Below are positions 1 through 6,447 of a stretch of 6,592 nt of DNA, in pieces. The notes beneath the pieces are model-generated. The model was not told the DNA's origin. It searched no databases and saw only the letters and a program-made list of their open reading frames with translations. This DNA is from an uncultured Halioglobus sp. (GTDB lineage: Bacteria > Pseudomonadota > Gammaproteobacteria > Pseudomonadales > Halieaceae), in the NCBI GenBank assembly GCA_905480565.1, contig CAJQQW010000445.1:1-6592 (forward strand), read 5' to 3'. The position numbers and the translations under genes are program-made. How positions within the stretch are numbered: position 1 is the first letter of the stretch; every line of letters begins with the position of its first letter.

Positions 1-470
1 ATTTTTTCCCAAAGCGTTACAGCTGCATCCGGGTCGTAGCCTGCCCTGACGGCAAGCTCCATACCGATCTGGTCAGCCTCTGACTCAGCTGTTCGGCTGT
101 TTGGCAGTTCCAGCGCCAGCTTTGCAGCGACGGCTTCACCACCGGCGGCAACGACAGGTTTGTCCGACAGCACGGCAATGGCGACAACACCTAGGGAGGT
201 AGCCATCGTCCGGGACATGCGCTCCGCCGTATGGTTGGCGAGTGCGTGGGAGATTTCATGGCCCATAATCTGGGCAAATTCTGAATCAGTCAGCTTGAGC
301 TTTTCGAACAGACCCGTGTACACGGCCATGCGCCCACCTGCCATGCACCAGGCATTAATCACCTGCGGGTCATCGACAATGGCAACGCTCCATTCCCAGT
401 TAGCGGTGTTGGGATACAATTCTGCAGCCACTGTGATCAGTCGTCCGGCTATTGTTTCCACTCGCCTGGA
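1..470 (-). pseudogene. M48-family zinc metalloprotease, N-terminally truncated and running off the left edge
   Basis: Read on the minus strand this is the catalytic core of an M48 (LoiP/YggG/OMA1-like) peptidase, a family that usually acts on misfolded proteins in the periplasm or envelope. The zinc motif HEISH lies at 260-246 (context IMGHEISHALANHTAERMS). The third-ligand motif ESEAD lies at 86-72, followed by QIGMELAVRAGYDP, which is typical of the family. Before HEISH come the conserved stretches RVETIAGRLI, NWEWSVAIVDD and GGRMAVYTGLFEK. Family-like sequence stops near 470. The frame stays open only to a TGA at 548-546 and holds no signal peptide, lipobox or ATG; the only candidate start is a GTG at 461-459 with a poor ribosome site. 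The natural N-terminus therefore seems lost, next to transposon debris. The remaining zinc residues are intact, so this is a 5' truncation. The family call is strong; calling it a pseudogene is inference, since the 3' end is outside the window. Confidence 0.8.
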
Positions 471-656
471 TAAAAGTATAAGACGGATAAAGGGCCTATG
501 TGGGAAATTTTTCTCCCAGTATCCCGTTGCTTTTCGTGCATTGAATCAGGCGATTGGCATCGAACGTGCTGAAAGCGATCTCGCATTGGTTCACTTGCAA
601 ATCTTTTGTGGTCGTTTCCAGGTTGTAGCTCACAGAAGTCCATGCCGACCCAGTGT

Positions 657-1265
657 TCAGTGGCGTCCGGGCTGATTGAACGACGATAACGCGGGTTCCT
701 CTCCTGCGAAAAGAGGCAATGTCCCAGGTGGTACTCTGGTGGGAGGTACCAGATGTGACTGGGTCGCGGTTTCGGAATCCTTCCTATTCAGGTGGTACAG
801 GATGCTATCAATGGCATTCTCTTCTTCAATACAAGCGATAACTCTGACAGCACCTCCGCAGCGATCGCAAACTTCAATGTCGATATTGAATACGCGCTTG
901 AGTCGCTGGGCCCAGGTCATGGCCGCATGACGCTGGATCGGTGAGACGACGTCACTATCGGCAGGGCGCATTGCACCTTTGCCTCGTTTTGCCAGCGTGA
1001 CCAGTCCGCGCCAGCGGTGATTAGGGGCAAGAACGCCATGGAATCGCGTGAGATTGACCCTGGGCTTGGGAACCAGTGCCGCCAATCGTGCAATGAAATC
1101 CACCGACGGATGGCCGCCCCGATCGAAGGCTACCTGCGTTGTACCGTCGCGATAAGGTGTCTTTAGGGTATAGAGCACCTTGCCGGTGGAACTCAGTGAA
1201 AGGCGGGTAACTGCAACCGCTGGCCTGGCTATGTACCTGCGCAGCCGCTCACGCTTGTCTTTGAT
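657..1265 (-). pseudogene. IS91-family transposase, C-terminal remnant
   Basis: The minus-strand frame from about 1265 down to the TGA at 659-657 encodes the C-terminal part of an IS91-type (Y2, HUH rolling-circle) transposase. Family hallmarks in order are RERLRRYIARPAV, LKTPYRDGTTQV, DFIARLAALVPKPRVNLTR, FHGVLAPNHRWR, MTWAQRLKRVFNIDIEVC and CDRCGGAVRVIACIEE; the last is the C-terminal CxxCGG zinc-knuckle-like motif. A start at GTG 1178 would miss clearly homologous residues upstream (DKRERLRRYIARPAVAVTRLS), so the remnant is taken back to about 1265, where homology ends abruptly. The N-terminal half, with the HUH metal-binding site and catalytic tyrosines, is absent, so it cannot be active. 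A short insertion relative to the usual family pattern (RGGHPSV before DFIARL) may be a natural variant. Its missing upstream part resembles the separate fragment at 6444-6592. Confidence 0.9.
1233..1265 (-). repeat. Left copy of ~33-bp IS91 overlap repeat
   Basis: On the minus strand this reads from ATCAAA through GACAAGCGTGAGCG to a TAC, encoding (K)DKRERLRRY of the IS91-type transposase. It matches 6481-6447 in the same orientation: by hand alignment 29 of 33 aligned bases agree, with one 2-base gap. This is where transposase similarity begins at the left border of the operon. It may be the edge of an insertion or a recombination point between two related IS copies. Confidence 0.7.
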
Positions 1266-1286
1266 CCGATTGAAGGTGACTATAAT
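1255..1286 (+). promoter_or_regulatory. Possible operon promoter at the IS91 junction
   Basis: A perfect TATAAT -10 box lies at 1281-1286, about 78 bases before the GTG start of the methyltransferase gene. No good -35 sits at the ideal 17-base distance. TTGTCT at 1255-1260 (20-base spacer) and TTGATC at 1261-1266 (14-base spacer) are the nearest candidates, and both fall in or at the edge of the IS91 remnant. If used, this would be a junction promoter whose upstream half comes from transposase DNA. A chance match cannot be excluded. Confidence 0.4.
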
Positions 1287-1363
1287 AGTGTTGTGTGGAG
1301 TCGCATCGATGATTGGGGTAGCATCTGGTTTTCACTGGAGTTGGATCGATTGAGGAAGCATAC

Positions 1364-2092
1364 GTGGAGATCGGTAAGTATCATGAAATGGCTGACATCG
1401 AGAATCGTCACTGGTGGTTCCGGGGGCGGCGCTATCTCTTTCGTTCTGTGTTGGAAGATATGCAACTGCCTCCCGATGCGCATATATTGGAACTTGGTTG
1501 TGGCACTGGCGGTAATCTCTCAATGCTGCAGTCGTTTGGGGAAGTGTTCGCCGTTGAAATGAATGAGTTTTCACGCGAGCACGCTAGAATGAGCACAGGT
1601 GTGGATGTGCAGTATGGCAAATTACCTGACATGATCCCGTATGAGGGGAAACGGTTCGACCTGATCTGCATGTTTGATGTGCTGGAGCATATTAAAAATG
1701 ATGCCGAAGCCCTGGCAGTGTTAAGGTCGCGCCTAAGCCCCGGCGGTCGCATGCTGCTGACAGTGCCTGCCACCAAGTGGATGTTTGGACAACACGACAA
1801 GATGTTTCATCACTTCCGTCGTTACACGTCGCGTGAGCTCAGTGATAAAATATCGGGCGCCGGTTGGGAACTCTTGGCCTTAAGCTATTTCAATACCTTG
1901 TTATTTCCGCTGGCAGTTTTTGCGCGTTTACTGGATATCGTTTCTTTTGGTGACAATTCTACCGGGATGAAGGTACCCCCAACGGCTATCAATCAGTTGT
2001 TTTATCGGGTATTTAGAAAGGAAAAGACGCTGCTGAAAAAATCGCTGTTTCCTTTTGGGCTTTCACTCATGGCGATAGCATGCGTCTCTTGA
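1364..2092 (+). CDS. Class I SAM-dependent methyltransferase (Methyltransf_11/UbiG-like)
   Basis: This encodes a 242-residue soluble methyltransferase with the Rossmann-type SAM fold. Motif I is ELGCGTG (43-49), the likely ribose-binding acid at the end of strand 2 is E65, the strand-4 motif is DLICMFDVLEHI (99-110), and the post-motif is SPGGRMLLTVPA (125-136). The N-terminal RHWWFRGRR (15-23) and the HDKMFHHFRRYT stretch (144-155) are typical of a subgroup often found in polysaccharide and lipid-linked glycan clusters. The start is GTG at 1364, supported by a good ribosome site GAGGAAG at 1352-1358 and by N-terminal residues that fit the family. It is the first gene of the operon and overlaps gtrA by 13 bases. 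The C-terminus lacks the basic tail often seen but otherwise looks full length. The substrate is unknown; a sugar or the lipid-linked intermediate is inferred from the neighbours. Confidence 0.88.
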   Translation: MEIGKYHEMADIENRHWWFRGRRYLFRSVLEDMQLPPDAHILELGCGTGGNLSMLQSFGEVFAVEMNEFSREHARMSTGVDVQYGKLPDMIPYEGKRFDLICMFDVLEHIKNDAEALAVLRSRLSPGGRMLLTVPATKWMFGQHDKMFHHFRRYTSRELSDKISGAGWELLALSYFNTLLFPLAVFARLLDIVSFGDNSTGMKVPPTAINQLFYRVFRKEKTLLKKSLFPFGLSLMAIACVS

Positions 2093-2469
2093 GGGTCCGT
2101 CGCTGGCATATACAGCTCCTGCGCTTTTCATTCGTAGGGGTTCTCGCCACACTGGTACATGTTACCGTGGCTTTTTTTCTTCTCAAAGCGTTAGATTTTC
2201 CTCTGGTTTTCGCCAATATTGGAGCATTTTTTACAGCATTCATTGTGTCCTATTTTGGGAATGCCTTATGGAGTTTCGAAATCCACAGCGAGATGCGCTC
2301 TCTGATGAAATTTTGCGTTGCCAGTGCTGTCAATCTGTCGATAATTGTACTTATCTCTAGTTGGACTGCTCAGGCTGGTCTGCCGCCATATACAGGGATA
2401 CTGGCTATCGCATTGGTGATTCCATTGGTAGGTTTTCTGCTGCAAAAAATGTGGGTATTTAACCGATGA
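2080..2469 (+). CDS. GtrA-family membrane protein, putative polyprenyl-phosphate-sugar flippase component
   Basis: This 129-residue protein has four predicted membrane helices (about 16-36, 42-61, 76-95 and 104-122), the size and layout of the GtrA/DPMS_1 family (PF04138). Family landmarks are the first-helix stretch RFSFVGVLATLVH, NALWSFE (61-67) after helix 2, and QKMWVF (122-127) at the C-terminus. Members are thought to move undecaprenyl-phosphate-linked sugars across the inner membrane or to support the partner GT2 enzyme. The ATG at 2080 lies inside the methyltransferase gene and has no clear ribosome site of its own, so translation probably depends on coupling. It overlaps the next gene as ATGA (2466-2469). 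Pairing with a GtrB-like enzyme immediately downstream strongly supports the call. The transported sugar is unknown. Confidence 0.9.
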   Translation: MRLLRVRRWHIQLLRFSFVGVLATLVHVTVAFFLLKALDFPLVFANIGAFFTAFIVSYFGNALWSFEIHSEMRSLMKFCVASAVNLSIIVLISSWTAQAGLPPYTGILAIALVIPLVGFLLQKMWVFNR

Positions 2470-3449
2470 CGCGAAATGAATCTATAGAAATTTCGGTTGT
2501 GATACCGGTTTATAACTCCGCTGCTATTTTCCCCTCCCTCTACAAACGGCTGGTCAACTCGCTGGAGGGCACTTTATCGTCTTTTGAAATTATCGCTGTC
2601 GTAGATGGCTGCTCGGATAATTCTGCTGCCGTAATCGAACAGATTCACGAGAGCGATTCACGAGTCAAGTTGATAGTGTTTTCTCGCAACTTCGGCAACC
2701 AGATGGCCATAACTGCAGGACTGCGTTATAGCCGGGGTGACATGGTTGTGGTAATGGATGACGATTTGGAAGACCCGCCGGAAACTGTCCCGGGTCTGGT
2801 AGCCAAGGCTGAAGAGGGGTTCGATGTTGTATACGCAGTGCGTAAAACGCGCAAAATACCTCTACTGCGCCAGGCAGTTTTTTCGGGTTATTATCGTATG
2901 TTTAGTAAGTTGTCCAACTTTGATATTCCACGTAACGTCGGCGACTATTGCCTCATGCGGCGGCCAGTAGTAGATGCGCTTAATGCCATGCCGGAGAGTC
3001 ATCGTTATGTTCGCGGTCTCCGGGCCTGGGCCGGATTTCGGCAGACAGGCGTAGAATTTGATCGACAGGATCGGCACTCCGGTGAATCGGGATTCAATCT
3101 GCTACGTTATTTTAATTTTGCCTTGGACGGCATTTTCTCTTTCTCGCATTTTCCAATCAAATTGAGCACTTATATGGGGTTCATTATCTCCGCTGTAAGC
3201 TTCGTGCTAGGCGCAACCTTCCTCATTGGAAAAATGGCGGGCGTCTTGCCCGATGTCCCTGGCTGGACCTCCCTAGCTACATTGATATTGTTTATCGGCG
3301 GTGTGCAATTGTTTTCTATCGGCATGCTGGGGGAATACATTGGTCGAGTTTACGATGAGGTGAAGAAACGGCCACCCTATATCATCAGTCGCTCGCTAGG
3401 CCTTGACAATACGGCTGAGAAAGACGCGACCGCTATTGAGCCAGACTGA
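2466..3449 (+). CDS. GT2 family glycosyltransferase, GtrB/DPM1/ArnC-like (polyprenyl-phosphate glycosyltransferase)
   Basis: This 327-residue enzyme has an N-terminal GT-A domain and two C-terminal membrane helices (about 231-255 and 269-292). GT2 motifs are VVIPVYN (11-17), VVDGCSDNS (45-53), SRNFGNQMAITAGL (73-86) and the metal-binding MDDDLEDPPE (97-106). NVGDYCLMRR (157-166) and RHSGESGFN (203-211) match the GtrB/DPM1 group. These enzymes move a sugar from a nucleotide donor to undecaprenyl phosphate on the cytoplasmic face, which here would supply the GtrA-like protein and the YfhO-type transferase. The ATG overlaps the gtrA stop as ATGA, and a weak ribosome site implies coupling. The metal motif has E where most relatives have Q (DLQDPPE or DLQHPPE), a minor variation. 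The helices end in the family's LGEYIGRVYDEVKKRP pattern. The sugar (glucose, GlcNAc or other) cannot be told from sequence. Confidence 0.92.
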   Translation: MTRNESIEISVVIPVYNSAAIFPSLYKRLVNSLEGTLSSFEIIAVVDGCSDNSAAVIEQIHESDSRVKLIVFSRNFGNQMAITAGLRYSRGDMVVVMDDDLEDPPETVPGLVAKAEEGFDVVYAVRKTRKIPLLRQAVFSGYYRMFSKLSNFDIPRNVGDYCLMRRPVVDALNAMPESHRYVRGLRAWAGFRQTGVEFDRQDRHSGESGFNLLRYFNFALDGIFSFSHFPIKLSTYMGFIISAVSFVLGATFLIGKMAGVLPDVPGWTSLATLILFIGGVQLFSIGMLGEYIGRVYDEVKKRPPYIISRSLGLDNTAEKDATAIEPD

Positions 3450-3484
3450 GTAAGTTATTGTTATCAGTCGAAAAGGGGCATAAC

Positions 3485-4237
3485 TTGAAAATATTTATTT
3501 CAGGCGTGTCTTCTGGAATAGGTCGCGAGCTGGTAAAACACCTGCTGGATGCGGGGCATGAGGTGTGGGGTATTGCACGCCGTCTAGATAAACTGGAAGA
3601 ACTAAGCAGTGAAACGGGTGGAGGTGCGTTCGTTTACGACTGTTGTGATCTGGCGGATACTTTGGCCTGCTCGAGCTTACATAAAAAGATGATTGCTCAG
3701 CAGTATGTGCCCGATGTGGTCATTCTCAATGCGGCCCTGGACCTGGAAGATGCGGCCCCTGGGCTGGATCATGAGCAATCCATGCATATGATGCGTACGA
3801 ATGTGGAAGGCGCCCATTTTTGGCTGGCTGCGTTTATAGAACCATTTTTACAGCGCGGCAGCGGCCAATTTATTGCTGTAGGATCCATATTCTCACATTG
3901 GCCCGATCCGGCCAGTGTGTCTTACTCTGCATCTAAGGCGGCTCTGGCGATGCTGATGCGCGGCCTGCGGCTACGCTATAGCGGTGGCCCGTTGCAGTTT
4001 AAGCTAGTTTATCTTGGCCCGGTAGACACACAGATAAACCAGCGCTTTGCTGAAGGGTCTGAAAGTAACTCTATGTTAGTGGCGTTAGCAACAGATGCGG
4101 CGCAATTCATTGTAGGCGCGATAGAACGGTCGCGGGATAACTATTACTTTCCTTTTTATGTCCGCCTGGTATTCACTTATCTGCGTTGGTTGCCTGATAG
4201 GCTGTTTGGCACTCTAACAGCGCCTTTCAAGAGATGA
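3485..4237 (+). CDS. Short-chain dehydrogenase/reductase (classical SDR), TTG start
   Basis: This is a 250-residue NAD(P)-dependent oxidoreductase counted from TTG 3485. The cofactor motif is GVSSGIG (7-13), RR at 32-33 after strand 2 suggests NADPH, and NAA (82-84) replaces the usual NAG. The catalytic tetrad is N106, S134, Y147 and K151, with the classical 13-residue Ser-Tyr spacing and YSASK. The LGPVDT stretch (177-182) is the usual PG motif. A longer reading from TTG 3458 adds nine residues (MLSVEKGHN). TTG 3485 is preferred because AAGGGG at 3473-3478 sits six bases before it and the protein then opens with MKIFISGVSSGIG, right at the first Rossmann strand. The C-terminal end, rich in aromatic and basic residues (from DNYYFPFYVRL), may touch the membrane. 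The gene lies between the GT2 and YfhO genes and overlaps the latter as ATGA. A role in making or converting the transferred sugar is inferred. Confidence 0.87.
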   Translation: MKIFISGVSSGIGRELVKHLLDAGHEVWGIARRLDKLEELSSETGGGAFVYDCCDLADTLACSSLHKKMIAQQYVPDVVILNAALDLEDAAPGLDHEQSMHMMRTNVEGAHFWLAAFIEPFLQRGSGQFIAVGSIFSHWPDPASVSYSASKAALAMLMRGLRLRYSGGPLQFKLVYLGPVDTQINQRFAEGSESNSMLVALATDAAQFIVGAIERSRDNYYFPFYVRLVFTYLRWLPDRLFGTLTAPFKR

Positions 4238-6381
4238 ATAATAGTGTCAAAAATGCGCTGCTCCTATCCGGGCTGTTGCTGGTGGTACTCAAGTTTGCCA
4301 GTGATCTCATCGCAGGTGCCGACGCCAGTTTTGGGCCGAACCTTGCTAAAGATGCGATTAACCACACTTGGCCCTTTTGGAATTTTATAAAATCCAGTGT
4401 TGACAGTGGGGTATTTCCACTTTGGAATCCCTACGTTTCGGTGGGAGCGCCATTGGTAGGCGAGTTGGGTCTGGGGCTGTTTTATCCTCTGAACTGGTTG
4501 ACCTTCTTTATGCCTGTACCCAGCGCGCTAGTGCTTATCCAGTTTCTCACCGTGTTGATTGCTGTTGTCGGGATGTGGGCCTATCTCCGCTATCTGGCTG
4601 TCGCCGTTCCGGGTCGGGTACTGGGTTCAGTGTTGTTTGCTTTTGCGGTGTTTACGGAGAGTTTCTCCTTGACCTTGGGGTCGTCCTACTGCTGGATGCC
4701 GGCTGCCCTTTTGGTAGCCCATCGACTATTCGAGACGTTAAGTATCGCAGCGACAGTATGTTTGTCCCTAGTGCTGGCTCTTTGTTTTCTGGCTGGTTTC
4801 CCTAACTTTTTCCTCTATACCGGCCTCGTTCTTGTAGTGTATTTTGTGGTCTATTTGTTGCTTACCATGAGCGCGCGGCCCATGAGGCAGTTGTGGGTCG
4901 GATTTTGTTTGAGTGGTATCGCTCTCTTGTTAATGCTGGGTTTGATCGCTGTGCAGCTGCTGCCTGCGTATGAGTTGTCAGGTTTGTCCGTTCGTAACAT
5001 TGACGCCGGAGCGGCCTATAATCCGAATTCTTTTTGGGAAGCTTTTTCCGTAAAACTAATGTTGAGGAATTTCTTGCATCCCACTGAGGCCTATATGTAT
5101 GCCAACCAGTTCTTGTTGATAGATTCCGGTATCTACTACATGGGTGGTGCACTGTTGTTTGTTCCTCTGGCTTTCTGTAGCAAGCGCTACCTCCCCGTCA
5201 GTCTGGCAATCCTGGTGTCTCTTATCTTTTTAGTGCTGCTTATTCAGTCCTACCAGGACCCACGGCTATCCGCGTTGCAATCTATACCTCTGGTGGATTC
5301 TTTCCGCGTTAATGGCCGAGCAGTGGCTTATGTCCAGTTCCTGCTAATTGTGCTGTCCGCATTGGGCTTGTCTGTGATCTGTAGCATCAAGTTTAGCTCT
5401 CTTACCGGCATCGCGGGAAGGCGGCGCTGGCTCTGGTTTGTTGTCCTGCTGGTAGTGGTGGATATTGGTGTGAGAAGGGAAAATCATTTTTTGGTTCCCG
5501 CCTTTGTTTCTACGGAACCACTACAAGTGGCGGACAACATTGAGTCCATTCGCAAAGGGAAAGACCACAAGCGAATACTGATGGTTGCCCATGGGATAGA
5601 GCAGGAAGGGTTGATGGATAACGTAGGCCCGAAATACCAGATACCCGCCATCTCGGCTTATGCTGGAATGACACAGGCTCGCTGGCAGAACTATATTCGC
5701 TACCTGGTCGGACCTGCGGAATTTGATGACGCTATCTCGCATACAGTGTTGCAGAGATTCTATGGTAATTTTTCGATGGCCTTGACGGATTTACTACTGA
5801 CGCGACCCGAGATACTCGATGCTGCTTCCTTGGGGCACGTGTATTCCCTAGAAAAACTGGACTATAAGGCTAATCCATTGCCTCGCGCTTACGCATTAAG
5901 TCACTACATTATGGCCGCGGATGAAGCTCAGTCGCTGGAACTTCTCAAGCAGAATGCCGGTGATCTCCACGAAGTGGTCATTCTCGAAGGTACGCGCCCG
6001 AAAATGCATTCTAGCTTGCCTTCAGGAAGCGCGAAGCGAATCGTTATCACTCGCTACACACCAAATTCAATAGAGCTTACTCCTGATATCAACCAATCTG
6101 CGATTGTGGTTCTAACTGATGCCTATTACCCGGGGTGGGAGGCTTGGCTGGACGGCCACCGGGTGGATATTTTGCGGGCCAACTCCCTGTTCAGGGCGGT
6201 GGAAGTTCCAGCGGGTAGGCACACATTAGAGTTCAGATACCGACCGAAAACCTTCTATCGGGGAAGGTTGATATCGATTACTAGTCTGCTTTTAGTGTTG
6301 GTGTTGCTGGTCGGGGAGTGTTTGTTCTACCGCCATAGATCGCCGAGTCCGCGCGCTGGTACTGACAAGTTAAACGCCTGA
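4234..6381 (+). CDS. YfhO-family polytopic membrane protein, putative GT-C-type glycosyltransferase
   Basis: This 715-residue protein has many hydrophobic helices, starting at about 8-26, and one more near the C-terminus (about 683-702). After helix 1 a periplasmic loop carries D40, then GVFPLWNPYVSVGAP (59-73) and LFYPLNW (82-88), which match YfhO (PF09586). GT-C enzymes typically place a catalytic acid in this loop, so D40 is the candidate. A soluble region follows at about 430-680, ending in the family's DAYYPGWEAWLDG (629-641) and VEVPAGRHTLEFRYRP. In Bacillus, YfhO works with CsbB (GT2) and GtcA (GtrA-like) to glycosylate lipoteichoic acid. Here a Gram-negative outer-face acceptor is more likely. 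The ATG overlaps the SDR stop, with AAGAG directly upstream. It is somewhat shorter than Bacillus YfhO but looks complete. No terminator hairpin is seen after the stop. The family call is strong; GT-C activity and acceptor are inferred. Confidence 0.9.
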   Translation: MNNSVKNALLLSGLLLVVLKFASDLIAGADASFGPNLAKDAINHTWPFWNFIKSSVDSGVFPLWNPYVSVGAPLVGELGLGLFYPLNWLTFFMPVPSALVLIQFLTVLIAVVGMWAYLRYLAVAVPGRVLGSVLFAFAVFTESFSLTLGSSYCWMPAALLVAHRLFETLSIAATVCLSLVLALCFLAGFPNFFLYTGLVLVVYFVVYLLLTMSARPMRQLWVGFCLSGIALLLMLGLIAVQLLPAYELSGLSVRNIDAGAAYNPNSFWEAFSVKLMLRNFLHPTEAYMYANQFLLIDSGIYYMGGALLFVPLAFCSKRYLPVSLAILVSLIFLVLLIQSYQDPRLSALQSIPLVDSFRVNGRAVAYVQFLLIVLSALGLSVICSIKFSSLTGIAGRRRWLWFVVLLVVVDIGVRRENHFLVPAFVSTEPLQVADNIESIRKGKDHKRILMVAHGIEQEGLMDNVGPKYQIPAISAYAGMTQARWQNYIRYLVGPAEFDDAISHTVLQRFYGNFSMALTDLLLTRPEILDAASLGHVYSLEKLDYKANPLPRAYALSHYIMAADEAQSLELLKQNAGDLHEVVILEGTRPKMHSSLPSGSAKRIVITRYTPNSIELTPDINQSAIVVLTDAYYPGWEAWLDGHRVDILRANSLFRAVEVPAGRHTLEFRYRPKTFYRGRLISITSLLLVLVLLVGECLFYRHRSPSPRAGTDKLNA

Positions 6382-6399
6382 AATTGCTAGAATCTGCTA

Positions 6400-6447
6400 A
6401 TGAGTACCTATAAACGCCACATATTCCCGCCAGATATCATCTCCTAG
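6400..6447 (+). pseudogene. IS6-family transposase, 5' remnant of 15 codons
   Basis: Starting 18 bases after the yfhO-like stop, an ATG opens the peptide MSTYKRHIFPPDIIS and then meets TAG (6445-6447). This closely resembles the very N-terminus of IS6-type DDE transposases, which commonly begin M(S/I)xYKRHRFPPxII followed by AVWLYxRF. Here the similarity stops exactly where the minus-strand IS91-like remnant begins (about 6447), so the gene is cut off and fused to other mobile DNA. No IS6 terminal inverted repeat could be recognised in 6382-6399. Because only 15 residues match, the call rests on a short but characteristic string. Confidence 0.6.

Noticed and set aside
585..600. GTTC and CTTG strings that could be an IS91 target/ori junction
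   Set aside because: Four-base targets occur often by chance and no IS91 terminal hairpin could be recognised beside them.
449..643. Minus-strand open frame of 64 codons between the M48 and IS91 remnants
   Set aside because: It has no recognisable motif, overlaps the M48 fragment in another frame, and lacks a ribosome site; the region is more likely junction DNA.
160..675. Long open frame on the + strand opposite the M48 gene
   Set aside because: It is antisense to clear M48 motifs (HEISH, ESEAD) and its translation has no recognisable domain; a shadow of the minus-strand gene.
676..930. Open frame on the + strand opposite the IS91 remnant
   Set aside because: It overlaps well-conserved transposase sequence on the other strand and shows no family features.
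1261..1355. Imperfect direct repeat TTGATCCGATTGAAGG / TTGGATCGATTGAGG near 1261 and 1341
   Set aside because: Short and imperfect, with no third copy or matching operator type; most likely chance.
1293..1562. Plus-strand open frame starting ATGTGGAGT-like upstream of the methyltransferase
   Set aside because: It overlaps the methyltransferase in another frame, and only the frame from 1364 carries SAM-binding motifs.
6382..6446. Search for a transcription terminator after the yfhO-like gene
   Set aside because: No GC-rich hairpin followed by a T run is visible; the operon end probably has been lost or lies elsewhere.
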